This document shows positions 1 through 11,719 of a stretch of DNA of 64,000 nucleotides, one piece after another. The stretch spans positions 1,611,001 to 1,675,000 of the forward strand of contig JAVHKY010000054.1 of assembly GCA_035079385.1 (NCBI GenBank), in the 5' to 3' direction. A model generated the notes under the pieces. It had not been told where the DNA came from, made no database searches, and saw only the letters and a program-made list of their open reading frames with translations. Position 1 is the first letter of the stretch. Every line of letters starts with the position of its first letter. This DNA is from Aspidiotus rigidus. Lineage: Eukaryota; Arthropoda; Insecta; Hemiptera; Diaspididae. The position numbers were made by a program, and so were the translations under genes.

Positions 1-120
1 GGAGACCTTTTTGTCAAGAGGGTGTTCCCTCAATGTAGATTCACATGGGACGGACGCTCTTTTGACCGAAAGGTCTTCAATTGTATTAGTCCAGTCAATG
101 AAGATGAAAAAATGACAATT

Positions 121-436
121 ACGGGACATAAATGTGACGGAAGGTTTTTTTTGTCATGTGCTCAGGATAATCCCCTGATTAAAATACCGATGAGTCCTAC
201 ACGCTCTTGCCTCCCGCAAAGTCCCCCCGCGGCCCCCTTTATCCCCGAAATTCAGTTTTTCGCAATTTTCTCAAAAACTAAGCATTTTAGAGAAAAAAGT
301 TTCAAACAAAAGTTGTTCCTCGTAAAATTTCCTATAATATTCACTATTCATTTGCCACCCTACGTTCATTGGCTGATCTGAAAATTGCCATTCAAGTACC
401 TCATTTCGTTCTTAGGAGCCATTTTTTGCGTTATAC
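121..436 (+). repeat. Left inverted arm of the 121-2168 element
   Basis: This is the reverse complement of 1853-2168. Shared blocks include the run around 130-145 (TGTGACGGAA), the block at 165-215, and the A/T-rich block at 250-330 that contains CTAAGCATTTTAGAGAAAAA. Similarity stops just inside GCGTTATA at about 436. Confidence 0.75.
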
Positions 437-1852
437 CGGATTATAGTGACAGTTTTGGTTCAATTTTTGCGTTTTTTGTAATTTTTCCAAGAATTAAGAA
501 AATGATTTCCTTGAAGAAAACTTTCTCAGTACTGACGAGATGATTTTTTACATCTATTGGTTGGTTAAAAAATGGAGAATTTTTTGTACACGTAAGCAAT
601 TTGTAGTACTTCAAAAAATCATACTCTTGGTTCAAGAATTTCCTGTGTAATCAAAAATAGTCACAAACAATATCATTATGGATACAAAACATTCCCCCCC
701 CCCTCAAATAATTACTGAATAAAAAGATTTTTATAGTCTAGAGATAGGACAGTGGAATCATCAATTAGGAAGTAGCTTGTTTGGCGGCTTGAAAAACAAC
801 GTCATGTTCGAAGAGGTCAACGTGCCTGGGGATCCATAAGAAAATTATTTACTTTTGGGTCTAAATTATCAAGTGTGAGAGGGATGCGTTGCAAGATTGG
901 GTTAGAGTTGTATGAGTCTGTAAGGGAGTGTAGTGAAAAGAGAAAAAGAGTCGGTAAGAAGAAGGAATTTGCCGTTTGGGGTACTTGGAGGAGGTGGGTG
1001 AGGCTCATAGGTTCGGCTGTAAATATGAAACCTATGTTGCGGATGCGTTGTGACCCAGTCGACCAAGTATACGTAGACTGCTTTATTGGATGTTTTAGAC
1101 CCGCTGGAGAGGCAAAGTTGTAGTGAGGATATTCTTGAAATATTTTCTTGGTGTGTAAAGTATAAACAATTTTGTCGGATTTGAGGCGTTCTGTGAGGTC
1201 GAGACGTATTTTAGGTTGAGGAGGAGTCTAAGGAGGGGAAGTTGAATGTAAATGTTGTAGTGGATTGAATCGAAGGCATATATGTTTGGTGGGTGGTTGG
1301 TTGTTGTGAAGGAGAAAGATTCGTTTGTTAGTTGGAAGTTATGGAAATCGGAAGACAGAGGATAAAAAGTTGAAGGAGTCTTTGAAAGTGGCGGGGAGGT
1401 TCTGAGGCCTCTGCGCATAGGCTAAGTTTAGAGTTAGCACGATAAGCTCCCAGGGTAATCCTGAGAGAGGACGTTTGGCTGATGTCGAGTAAGTCAAAGA
1501 TAGTTTCGTTATCCAAATCGTAACTTCAAATCAGGAATCAGTGATACTAAATCCACAAATATGCCAATGCTAGGGATCGTATTATCGCGGAACCAATGAG
1601 TAAACCGAGCGTACAGTGAAGAACTTACAGGCACTGATTCACAGCAAATTCTCACCCACATTCGATTTCACTTCTCGGAATCCTTGCTCAGTACATTCAC
1701 GCTTATTCCTGTCTCAACGCAGAATAATGAGAGCTCTAGAATGATTATCTTGAATTTTTTAAAACAATTATTTCGATTGATTATTGTAAAGAAAATTAAG
1801 ATGAACATTTTTCACCTGAAAGATTTCCCTCTAAATTATTGATTTAATGCGA

Positions 1853-2168
1853 TATAACGCAAAAAAAGGCTTGTGAGAACAAAATAAAGTACTTAAATGG
1901 CAATTTTTAGACCAACCAATGAACGTAGGGTAGCTAATAAACAGAAAATCTTGTAGGAAATTTTACGAGGAATAGCTTTTGTTTGGAATTTTTTTCTCTA
2001 AAATGCTTAGTTTTCGAGAAAATTTCGAAAAACTGAATTTTGGTGGTAAAGGGGGCCATGGGGGGATTTTGCGAGGAGAAAAAAGCGCAGGACTCATCGG
2101 TATTTTAATCAGGGAATTACCCTGACCACATTACAAAAACAAAACTTTCCGTCACAATTATGCCCCAT
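1853..2168 (-). repeat. Right inverted arm of the 121-2168 element
   Basis: Partner of 121-436 on the opposite strand. The inner limit is TATAACGC at 1853-1860 and the outer limit is GCCCCAT at 2162-2168. Confidence 0.75.
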
Positions 2169-2950
2169 AAAAAATTCTTTATTTACTAAACTATAATATA
2201 TTATTATATCGACTTCTAAGACGTCTACCCCGGTCATGATGACGTCATGCCCTGCTTCTTACCCTTGTACATGTGGTACATGTGTAGTATACTGTATGTT
2301 AGTCTGAGTGCCCTGCAGGTTCACTCGCTCCACTCTTTCACCTCTATTCTTAGCCTAATTAAAGCTTGATATACTGCGTTGGTTGATTAGCCCACTTGCG
2401 CCACTCGTTCCTATGACGTCATAGTGTACCCCATCTTCTCTCTCTGGCCCTAGTTCACTACAAATTAGGAGTATGTTAGGCTAAGTAGCTGAGCCTCATC
2501 GGGGCACCGGGAAAATCCCGGTGTCCCGGTAAGCCTATCCAACCCTGGGATGATAGTAGACAGAATGCGCTAAAATTATATTAACCGTTGATCGGGATTT
2601 CAGGCTAAATTTGTTCCAGCGTAAAAGCGCGAAATACTTCAATTGCACGAGAGTCTTTTCAATTTCATCTGAAATTTAAACCAAGACCACACTTTTTCTG
2701 ACTTTTTTGAGCCACGTTATGGACAGAAATACGCCAAAAATTGACCAGTTGGAAAAATTTCCACAATAAAAGTTCAAGAACTTCCTCATTTTGAAATCTT
2801 GTTGGGTCATTAAAATTTTTTTTCCGAATCAACGTTAAAGTTTACTTGTAAGTCAAATAAAATTTGAAAGTTCAAGCAATTTTTCATCTCCAAGAACCTT
2901 GGTAGATGTGTTACATTCGGGTCCATAACTCGATTAAAAAAAGTTATAAA
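2169..2950. other. Non-coding, TGACGTCA-containing flank
   Basis: No gene is supported here. TGACGTCA palindromes occur at about 2240 and 2413. A short perfect hairpin, CACCGGGA / AAA / TCCCGGTG, lies at about 2504-2522. The text resembles 51830-52290 (phrases such as GTATACTGTATGTTAG and TCACTCGCTCCGCTCG), so both may be copies of one repeat family. Confidence 0.5.
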
Positions 2951-2959
2951 AAGTTTGGT

Positions 2960-4770
2960 CCAGGCTCAACTTGCCGATAAAATTGAAATAGAACTTTCGT
3001 ACATTTTAAGCATAAAGCCCAAAACCTTATGTAACTGTTCATTTTGGCGCACCCTATATTGTATGTCAGGCCTAGTATGTCCTCGTGTAGTATAATGAGA
3101 GTAGCGAAAGTAGGGCCGTGACGGTTTCTTGTGACAATTTTCCAAGCGTAACCCGATCACTGGGGATAGAATTTTTCCAAGTCTCGAGGGGTCATTTTCG
3201 TGGCAATTTTTCAGGAGTAATCTAAATCATAGAATCAAATAAAATGCTAAAAATATCGAAAGATTGAACCAACTTGTAAATCCAACGAAGATGAAACTTG
3301 TCAAAAATCGTAGCTAAGGGTGTCTCTTTCATCAAAAATACGTTGATTGAAACAAGCAGTGAGCCTGTCTCTGGTGGAAATTCCAAGTGGGGAACTCGCT
3401 ATCTGTTTTGTTGGCGGCATTTTCAGAAAACGTACGCGCCCGACTTCGAGGACGTCATTAAACTGGTTATCAAACCACGGCTTCCTTAACGAAATTGAAC
3501 GAAGTTCGCAGGGAACCCGTTCTACGGGTCAAAAAGCTTTCGATATTGAAAACCAATTCACAGTCGCCTGGCTCGAAAGTCGAAATCTTTCCAAGTTCAA
3601 ATCTTTTATTAGGGTGGGTCAGTTTTCACCGGACGTCGCACGGCGCCCAGCAAATTTTTCGGAAAACCCCACATAAAACAGTTTCTCTGCTAGAAATTTG
3701 ATTCTTGAGCCATTTATGGTGATGGGAGGGGATTGGAAAATGACAGGAGCAGGGACCAGGGGGCCTTGGAAATTTCAATCCTCAAGCAATGTATGATAGG
3801 AGAGGAACTTGAGAAAATTTCAACTCTCGAGTTGTTCATGATAGTAAGGGGACTTGGAAAAATTTCGACTTCCTAGCCTTAAGTGTGGTGCCTGTTTGTG
3901 GACAGCGGACACCCGTGATAAAACTTGGGATTGCAGGTTGATGTAACCTATATTACCCCTTAGAATAGTTTTCCAAATTCAGAATGCGTTTCGAAGGTGG
4001 GAAACAGAGAATGATGAAGTAGATTAAGAAATCGAAGAAAAGGGGTAGTATTTAAAAATTGAAAGGTGTTACCGTGTTAGGCAGGGACACGGAGCTCGCA
4101 TTTTCCCCGCTGCCACTGCAAGTTTGCGATGGCATATAAATTTCTTGATTTCAGTTTTGATAATCGATTACGATCGATTATTTGGTTGAAAGTAGTAGTG
4201 TTTTAAGTCACCCTCACACCTCTAGATGTATACAAAGCTCAATGATTGGAATTCATCCACGCCTCCGTTCCTCCTCCCTATGTGCAGCTAAATAGTCGAT
4301 TTTTTTTGAAGTCCCCTACCTGACCTTTATAGCTCGATGATCGTAATTTTCCAGGTCCACCTTCTTTCATACGCAGCTTGAAAATCTAAATTTCTCCAGA
4401 CCTCTTCCTCTTTTATATCGGAATTTTTCTGGCCACTAGTTTTCCAAGTCCTCAAATATAGAGCCCAATAAAAGAACCTCTCCTAACTCCTGTAGTTTGA
4501 TGGTCGAAATTTCATCAAATCCTTCTCCTGATGTATTTGGATTGATGATCGGAACTTTTTTGAAGTTATGGATTGAAATCGAAATTCTTCCTCTTCCCCT
4601 CACATTGGTATATTGGCTCGAAATTTGAAATTTTTCAAAGTCCTCCTCCTGAGTTATTCCGCAGGTTCTCCCATGGTCGAAATGTTTACAAGTTTTCAAA
4701 GTAGATATGATCATCCGCCTTAATCGAAACCTCAGGTTGCCGTAAAAACGGCAGACGGGAGGCACATTTT
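2960..4770. repeat. Copies of the dispersed TGACGTCA-rich repeat family
   Basis: Non-coding. The segment at 3105-3260 resembles 52850-52960 (GTGACGGTTT, GACAATTTTC and AATGCTAAAA blocks). The segment at 3720-3880 carries reiterated modules of the form ATGATAGGAG...GGACTTGGAAAATTTC that recur at 8225, 8430, 29600, 29840, 52715 (inverted) and 53350. The 109-residue open frame on the minus strand at 4436-4765 lies within such reiterated modules and has no recognisable domain. Confidence 0.55.
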
Positions 4771-6940
4771 TTCATTGACCTGCTATAAAGCAATTTTATT
4801 GTCAGAGAAGGAAACTCTAAGGAAAATGCTGGCTACTCCCCCTCCCTTGTACTGGTCTCATCAATCAAAAACAAGAGACTACCGAAAAATTTACGTTTTG
4901 CATCTGGATCGTGACGTCATGGAAAAACTTTTCGCTATTGAAGTCTCTACACTCGAAGAGCAATTTTAAAGGAACGGAATTAGATTACAAGCTGTACGGC
5001 GAAAGATGCCAAAATTCAGAAATCTTTACAGGAAATGGTGACGTCATCACAATATTGCTCAAGCAATAATGGGGTGTTGACTTTATATACAGGTGGATTT
5101 CGAGTCCATAATTTTGCCCCAATTATTGGTCGAAGAAATTCAACCAGAAAAGAGGAATGTGTACCCCATGTTCCCGGCAATCATAGGACCAAGTGGTTGT
5201 TAACTTGGCTGGCATTTTTTTGCCATTTTTTCCTCGGTAACCTGTTGCAAACCTTGGAAGTCAAAAATGTTAGAAATCACGTATGTTGGTGGTCAATGGC
5301 CGATGAAAATTCTTACATTCATTTTTCTCGCTTAAATAACGCTCTTATCTATCATCATAATTTTAGACGACAACCGAAAAATTTATTTCCGCAAAAATTC
5401 GAAAGAAGCATCTAGAACTACAACTGATTGGAAGTATAGAAAATAAAACCCGAAAAGAAACTTCTATCCGAGCGCAAGTTCCTCGCGTCGGTAAAATTCT
5501 TTTATAAAGTTTACGGGGTTATTAAATTTGAAAAGAAGAGGCGCATACATACTCTCACAACATGTCGTATAAATATAATGATCTCTAGAATTTTGTTTAT
5601 TTGGTCACAAACTATATCGTAACACGCATGGATATTGCATAAACGATAAGGTTTTCCTCCACTTGCTTCATATTTTCTACTTCGATATTCGACGCAAGTT
5701 CCACAATAAATTTTCATTTTATTTTGCCGCCTCGGTCTCTTTAATACACCCGAGTAGACCTATACATTGAGAAAAAATTGAATACAACAATTTACTTGAG
5801 ATATGGTTCGCGAGACCGAAAACGCCTTACAATAAATAAGAATAAAATTCGTAACAAAGTAAAGGGGTGGATGATATTCTCGCGAGTTCGGAAACCTCGA
5901 GAGATGAAACATATTCTGGAAAGAAGAAATATGATTTACGATACGAGTTGCGTAAAATTACAAATTTCATATGCACCGCAAGTATTCCTACATACTTATC
6001 TTCGAACGAAAAAAAATTTTCAATTTCGTTCCGTTCGATTGCCTTTACGACGTTTGAATTTTGAAATTCAATCGGCATTTCAACGCTCCGCCAAATTGAT
6101 AGACCAATTTTTTCGTTTCTTCCTTCTTTTACTGCAGTAGGTATTTCTGTCGACAACACTCCGAAAATTAAACAATAAAATAAATAAGATACAAATAATA
6201 GCTTTCGAGAGATGAAGTCCTGTTAGTCTGTGGTGTCAAAATAGTAGACACACGCAAGGAGGCACCTTCTGAAGGCGAAATGGAAATAAAATTTAGAACG
6301 GTCCAAGCGATCTCGGTTTCATAAAAAACTTAGCCTAAAGGATGAGAATAGCTCGCGATGACCTATTCCCGCCTTTCCTCCCCAGACTGTTGCTGAAAGG
6401 ATAGTAACTCGAAGTTTTTCAAATCCTCTCTTTATAACTCGAAAACGAAATTTTTGAAAGTGCTCCTTCTTATTAGATGGTTTAAAGATTAATTTTTTTT
6501 TTCTTACTTTTCACGAAGGTCGAATTTTTCCAAGTCATCTTCGCAGAATATTGAGGTTTTTCTAGGCTACAGAATAGCAAAGCTTGGGCTAAAGAATAGA
6601 ATATCTTCACGTACCCGGATTAGAATACATATACCCCCAATAAAAATAATAGCAGAGTCCCCCATATTAGTCCACAACTATAGTTTAAACCTTACTCTTC
6701 CTCTGTCCTCAACTCAGACGATATTCAATTATTTACCATTAGTTTATGTTCTCTCAGGATGTTGCGTCTATTTTTATATTTACACTTACTTCTTGCTCTC
6801 ACGTCCTAAATCTCAGATTGAACTCCTTTTTTGAACGTACTTCAAGTCTCTCATAGCTAAGTACAATTTTTTAACGGCGAACCCACTAGGTATCTGTTTT
6901 GTTTTGGGAGGGCACATCCTCAGAAAACACCGGCGTCCGA
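4771..6940. other. Stretch without a supported gene
   Basis: Open frames here are short, overlap on both strands and show no domain. TGACGTCA occurs at about 4915 and 5040. Nothing else is recognised. Confidence 0.4.
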
Positions 6941-8483
6941 CTTTGATGACGTCATTAACCCATGTTTCATAGAAAACGTCTGATGACGTCATCAACTCGT
7001 GACGTTATCAACCTAAGTTGGGTTAGGTTACGTTGCTTAAACGAATTCGTCCTGGCTACATTGTTGGAATTTGTCCAGTTTGAATTGTAGAAATTTTTCT
7101 AGGCTAAATTATAAGAAAACTTGAGCTTTCAAAAAAATGTTAACCCATTCCACCTCTTAAAATATTTCAAAAGAAGGTGTGAGAGACTGGCTATTTTTTA
7201 GGGGAAGATTTTTAGCTGCATCAAGTTCACACTTGAATATCCCTACAAAAGTAACAGAGGTGTCATACTTTCGAGTTTTTATTGAATCACCTACCTTATT
7301 AGAAATGTTGCGTGTCCCCTCCCCCCGGAGCCCCCAAGACATAGGACTTGAAGAATCTTCGCTCAGCCTTCTACTCAATTTGAAATTCTACGCCCTAGCT
7401 ACAAAAATCAAGTGATCTCAAATACGTGATGGGGTGTTTGAAAAGAGACGTGAATTAGGACCATTATTTCTGTAGGTTTGCCAGAATATCTTTCAAGTTC
7501 CTCCTGTAGAAAGTTTCTTACTTCAAAATTTCCAAGTCACCAAATCTGGTGAAGATCATCGATCAAGTTGTACAGGTCTCCATTTATTGTTTCGAGTTTC
7601 TCCTCTATAACGATTCAGATCTCAGAAGGTCTATGTCTCGATGACGTCACACAGGTTGGACACGGATGCAGAATTTTCTGAGGATGTGCAACGAACAAAA
7701 GTAATACTGGGTTCCCTTCCAAAGTACCAGTCCTAAATCCAAAATCTTTGAGATGTTCAAGTCTCTCTTGATGACATGTCACCCTAAAGTAGGTCAAGGT
7801 TATTGATGAGATAGCTCTCAGCAAAGAAGTGTACATGTCAAGAAAGTAGAAGCTAACATGTCTCCAGAAACACGGAGTGAAGAATTTAATAGGTTTGCTC
7901 CCTCAGAGGATAAATTAATACCTGATGGAATCAACCGTTCTGAGGTCGTTTGCATTTCTTTTCCTCAGAATTCGCTTTTAGCCTAGTATTGCATAGTTCA
8001 TTGTATACTAGGCAGTGATAGTGTCCTGCAACTGAAAATTTCATATTCGGCTTTCGACCTAAACTTGCGACCTTGAAGAAAACTCACGGGTTCTTTAAGG
8101 GAGTTAATCGTGGGGTGGCAGGGAACCTGTTTCCTGGGGCACGTGGAATCTGAAACATGTTGAGATACAAAATCGATGATGTCATTAAATTGTGATGTCA
8201 CAGGCTCGGACTCTAGAGCTATATGGGAAAATTCCGATTTCCAAGCTATATTTGATAGGAGAGATACTTGGAATCCCTTATAAGGACGTTCTGAGTCTTA
8301 TGGTATTTGAAACGTTGCATATCTGGCTCATTCAAGGGACTAAGTCAATTGGTGTATGAAGCATTGCATATCTAGTTACTCGAAGGGGCCACTTTTCAGG
8401 CTATATACACCGACCACCGTGCTGTATAAGATAGGAGGAGGACTTGAAATTTTTAAGCTCCGAGCTTTGCCGGCCAGACGGTG
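6941..8483. repeat. TGACGTCA-rich repeat copy interrupted by a foldback element
   Basis: TGACGTCA palindromes occur at about 6946, 6984 and 7641. Positions 8080-8125 (AAAACTCACGGGTTC, AGGGAGTT, GGTGGCAGGGAACCTG) match 29540-29590 and, inverted, 52790-52830. Positions 8425-8483 (GATAGGAGGAGGACTTG, then GCCGGCCAGACGG) match 32525-32540 and 53370-53420. The copy resumes after the foldback element at 11030 with CCCGATAAAATAG, as in 32555-32600, which shows it is the older host sequence. Confidence 0.6.
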
Positions 8484-8680
8484 GACTAGACGCTAGCCGC
8501 CGAGTCTTTTTGGTGGCTCTCCTTTTGGACTTGGAATTTTTTCGTGTCACGTTATCACTGATACAGAGGCAGGTGTCGCGTCGAGACGCGTCGGTATTTA
8601 CTGCCATACTCGGAGTTGGACTTTGAAATATTTTCATACTTCTTGGACTTCTAGAATTTTTTATTTTCAATTCTTAGACT
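8484..8680 (+). repeat. Left terminal inverted repeat of the foldback element
   Basis: This is the reverse complement of about 10825-11021. The first 60 bp are essentially identical, including the AGTCTTTTTGGTGGCTCTCC block. Differences cluster at 8570-8590 and 8615-8625. Beyond 8650 the arm runs into satellite monomers in the inverted orientation (GGACTTGGAAATATTTTCAA). Confidence 0.85.
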
Positions 8681-8784
8681 TGGAAATATTTTCAACTGTT
8701 GGACTTGGAATTATTTTGCAATTGTTGGATTTCGGAATATTCTCATACTTCTTGGACTTGTAAAATTTTTCATTTTTGATTGTC

Positions 8785-10830
8785 TCCTACAGTTGAAAAT
8801 ATTTCGAAGTCCCACAATTTGAAATGATTCTAAGTCCAACAGTTGAAAATATTTCGAAGTCCAACAATTTGAAATGATTCTAAGTCCAACAATTGGAAAA
8901 TAGTTTCAAGTCCAACAGTTGAAAATATTTCGAAGTTTAATAGTTGGAAATATTTCTAAGTTCTACAATTTGGAATGATTTTAAGTCCTACAGTTGAAAA
9001 TATTTCAAAGTCCCACAATTTGAAATGATTCCAAGTCCAACAGTTGAAAATATTTCAAAGTCCAACAATTTGAAATGATTTTAAGTCCAACAGTTAGAGA
9101 TATTTTGAAGTCCAACAGTTGAAAATATTTCAAAGTCCAACAATTGGAAAATAGTTTCAAGTCCAACAGTTGAAAATATTTCGAAGTTTAATAGTTGGAA
9201 ATATTTCTAAGTCCTACAATTTGGAATGATTTTAAGTCCTACAGTTGAAAATATTTCAAAGTCCCACAATTTGAAATGATTCCAAGTCCAACAGTTGAAA
9301 ATATTTCAAAGTCCAACAATTTGAAATGATTTTAAGTCCAACAGTTAGAAATATTTTGAAGTCCAACAGTTGAAAATATTTCAAAGTCCAACAATTGGAA
9401 AATAGTTTCAAGTCCAACAGTTGAAAATATTTCGAAGTTTAATAGTTGGAAATATTTCTAAGTCCTACAATTTGAAATGATTTTAAGTCCAACAGTTGAA
9501 AATATTTCGAAGTCCCACAATTTGAAATGATTCTAAGTCCAACAGTTGAAAATATTTCGAAGTCCAACAGTTGAAAATATTTCAAAGTCCCACAATTTGA
9601 AATGATTCTAAGTCCAACAGTTGAAAATATTTCGAAGTCCAACAATTTGAAATGATTCTAAGTCCAACAATTGGAAAATAGTTTCAAGTCCAACAGTTGA
9701 AAATATTTCGAAGTTTAATAGTTGGAAATATTTCTAAGTCCTACAATTTGGAATGATTTTAAGTCCTACAGTTGAAAATATTTCAAAGTCCCACAATTTG
9801 AAATGATTCCAAGTCCAACAGTTGAAAATATTTCAAAGTCCAACAATTTGAAATGATTTTAAGTCCAACAGTTAGAAATATTTTGAAGTCCAACAGTTGA
9901 AAATATTTCAAAGTCCAACAATTGGAAAATAGTTTCAAGTCCAACAGTTGAAAATATTTCGAAGTTTAATAGTTGGAAATATTTCTAAGTCCTACAATTT
10001 GGAATGATTTTAAGTCCTACAGTTGAAAATATTTCAAAGTCCCACAATTTGAAATGATTCCAAGTCCAACAGTTGAAAATATTTCAAAGTCCAACAATTT
10101 GAAATGATTTTAAGTCCAACAGTTAGAAATATTTTGAAGTCCAACAGTTGAAAATATTTCAAAGTCCAACAATTGGAAAATAGTTTCAAGTCCAACAGTT
10201 GAAAATATTTCGAAGTTTAATAGTTGGAAATATTTCTAAGTCCTACAATTTGGAATGATTTCAAGTCCTACAGTTGAAAATATTTCAAAGTCCCACAATT
10301 TGAAATGATTCCAAGTCCAACAGTTGAAAATATTTCAAAGTCCAACAATTTGAAATGATTCTAAGTCCTACAGTTGAAAATATTTCAAAGTCCCACAATT
10401 TGAAATGATTCTAAGTCCAACAGTTGAAAATATTTCAAAGTCCAACAATTTGAAATGATTTTAAGTCCAACAGTTGAAAATATTTCGAAGTCCCACAATT
10501 TGAAATGATTCTAAGTCCAACAGTTGAAAATATTTCGAAGTCCAACAGTTGAAAATATTTCAAAGTCCAACAGTTAGAAATATTTTGAAGTCCAACAGTT
10601 GAAAATATTTCAAAGTCCAACAATTGGAAAATAGTTTCAAGTCCAACAGTTGAAAATATTTCGAAGTTTAACAGTCGGAAATATTTCTAAGTCCTACAAT
10701 TTGGAATGATGTTCAGTCCAACAGTTAGAAATATTTCAAAGTCCAACAACTGGAAAATAGTTCCAAGTCCAACAGTTGAAAATATTTCGAAGTTTAACAG
10801 TTGGAAATATTTCCAAGTCCAAGAATTTGA
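8785..10830. repeat. 25-bp satellite with 251-bp higher-order repeat
   Basis: Monomers of 25-26 bp follow the pattern AAGTCCAACAGTTGAAAATATTTC. At least five variants occur, including AAGTCCCACAATTTGAAATG, AAGTCCAACAATTGGAAAAT and AAGTTTAATAGTTGGAAAT. The AAGTTTAATAG variant falls at 8933, 9184, 9435, 9711, 9962 and 10213. The spacings are 251, 251, 276, 251 and 251 bp, meaning a ten-monomer unit with one extra monomer in one copy. Related variants at 10664 and 10790 mark a less regular end. Three to four monomers at 8650-8775 are in the opposite orientation. Confidence 0.95.
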
Positions 10831-11021
10831 AATGAAAAATTTTACAAGTCCAAGAAGTATGAAAATATTTCGAAGTCCCGCGACATCACTTTTACTCCGA
10901 GTATGGCAGTAAATACCGACGCATCAGGATATCTGCCTCTGTATCAGTGATATCGTGATACGAAAAAATTCCAAGTCCAAAAGGAGAGCCACCAAAAAGA
11001 CTCGGCGGCTAGCGTCTAGTC
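10825..11021 (-). repeat. Right terminal inverted repeat of the foldback element
   Basis: Partner of 8484-8680. It ends CTAGCGTCTAGTC at 11021, immediately before the 8-bp target duplication. Confidence 0.85.
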
Positions 11022-11029
11022 GGACGGTG

Positions 11030-11363
11030 GACGTTCTTCCAACCCCCTCCCCTCCCCTCCCGATAAAATAGATTCCCTCTTAATACAGCGAATAACTTCG
11101 GTCTTTCGGTGAAATTCAGCTGGTTAACCTGGCTTTCGTTTTTTAGCTGGCTTTTAGCTAATCGATCAATATACATAAACCATGATAGTGAATCGATCAG
11201 GAGAATTGGGGCTCTGCAAACTCTGTCAAAAGTACCTATTCTGCAGATCGTTTTCCAGTCAGTTTCATCTGTGTTGGGTGACGGCACCACAGCAGCGATG
11301 CACTTTGCCGACTCCAATACGATATTTTTTAGAGAAATTTTACTTTCAAATGAATCCAATGTC
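11030..11363. other. Resumed host repeat, then unassigned sequence
   Basis: Positions 11030-11095 continue the TGACGTCA repeat copy broken by the foldback element (CCCGATAAAATAGATTCCCTC). After that an open frame of 95 codons (plus, 11109-11396) runs into the next element. It has a hydrophobic start but no recognised domain and is not called as a gene. Confidence 0.45.
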
Positions 11364-11719
11364 ATTGGGATGTTAACCTATGTTTGGCAGCGCTAGAATC
11401 GCCTTCCTCTCTCGCCGGACTCGCTTGAATTTCTGGGTGACGATTTTACGTTCAATGTATTTGGCCATAAGAATCGTGATTTTCAATTAGTCGTAGATGA
11501 CTCAATACTTCATTAATAGAATTGCTTCTTTCAGTTATCGATTCTCTTGAAGTATTTAAACGATTTATAGGATATAATTTTTCGACAATACGAATTGTAA
11601 TAATTTAAATCGTATTTGAAAATTGCAAATTCCGCATCGTCAAGCATGGTACGTTAAAATTATCCCCCACATGTTCAAACACGGCTACCAACTTACGTAA
11701 CTTAGGTTAACATCCCAAT
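11364..11719. mobile_element. 356-bp MITE-like element with 17-bp TIRs
   Basis: ATTGGGATGTTAACCTA at 11364-11380 is exactly repeated in inverted form at 11703-11719. The next 15 bp on each side are loosely similar (TTTGGCAGCGCTAG and TTGGTAGCCGTG). The interior is non-coding. No clear target duplication flanks it, so the element may be slightly longer or its flanks mutated. Confidence 0.6.

Larger units (their letters stand above)
121..2168. mobile_element. Element with 316-bp terminal inverted repeats
   Basis: Positions 121-436 read as the reverse complement of 1853-2168 with scattered mismatches and small gaps. The arms start with ACGGGACATAA on the left and ATGGGGCATAA when the right arm is read inward. 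They end inside at GCGTTATA. The 1.4 kb between the arms (437-1852) shows no recognisable coding region; the short open frames there and in the arms look random. Long TIRs around a non-coding core suggest a non-autonomous DNA transposon or foldback element. No target duplication is evident in the flanks, so the outer ends are approximate and the superfamily is unknown. Confidence 0.7.
8484..11021. mobile_element. Foldback-type element with a satellite core
   Basis: The termini are perfect inverted repeats, beginning GACTAGACGCTAGCCGCC on the left and reading the same inward from 11021. The arms stay highly similar for about 200 bp before grading into the internal array. They are flanked by AGACGGTG (8476-8483) and GGACGGTG (11022-11029), an 8-bp target duplication with one mismatch. 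The interior is a tandem array of a 25-bp monomer. The insertion splits a copy of the TGACGTCA repeat family. There is no transposase; the open frames at 9439-9645 and 10435-10623 are only readings of the satellite. An 8-bp duplication fits hAT, P, Merlin or Mutator-like enzymes, so the superfamily stays open. Confidence 0.85.

Noticed and set aside
9439..10623. Open frames of 62-68 codons encoding repeated F-E-I-F-S-T-V-G-L-like peptides
   Set aside because: They are readings of the 25-bp satellite; there is no start context, and similar phrases occur in several frames.
8785..10830. CRISPR-like repeat/spacer pattern
   Set aside because: There are no unique spacers; every unit is a variant of the same 25-bp monomer, and no cas genes are present.
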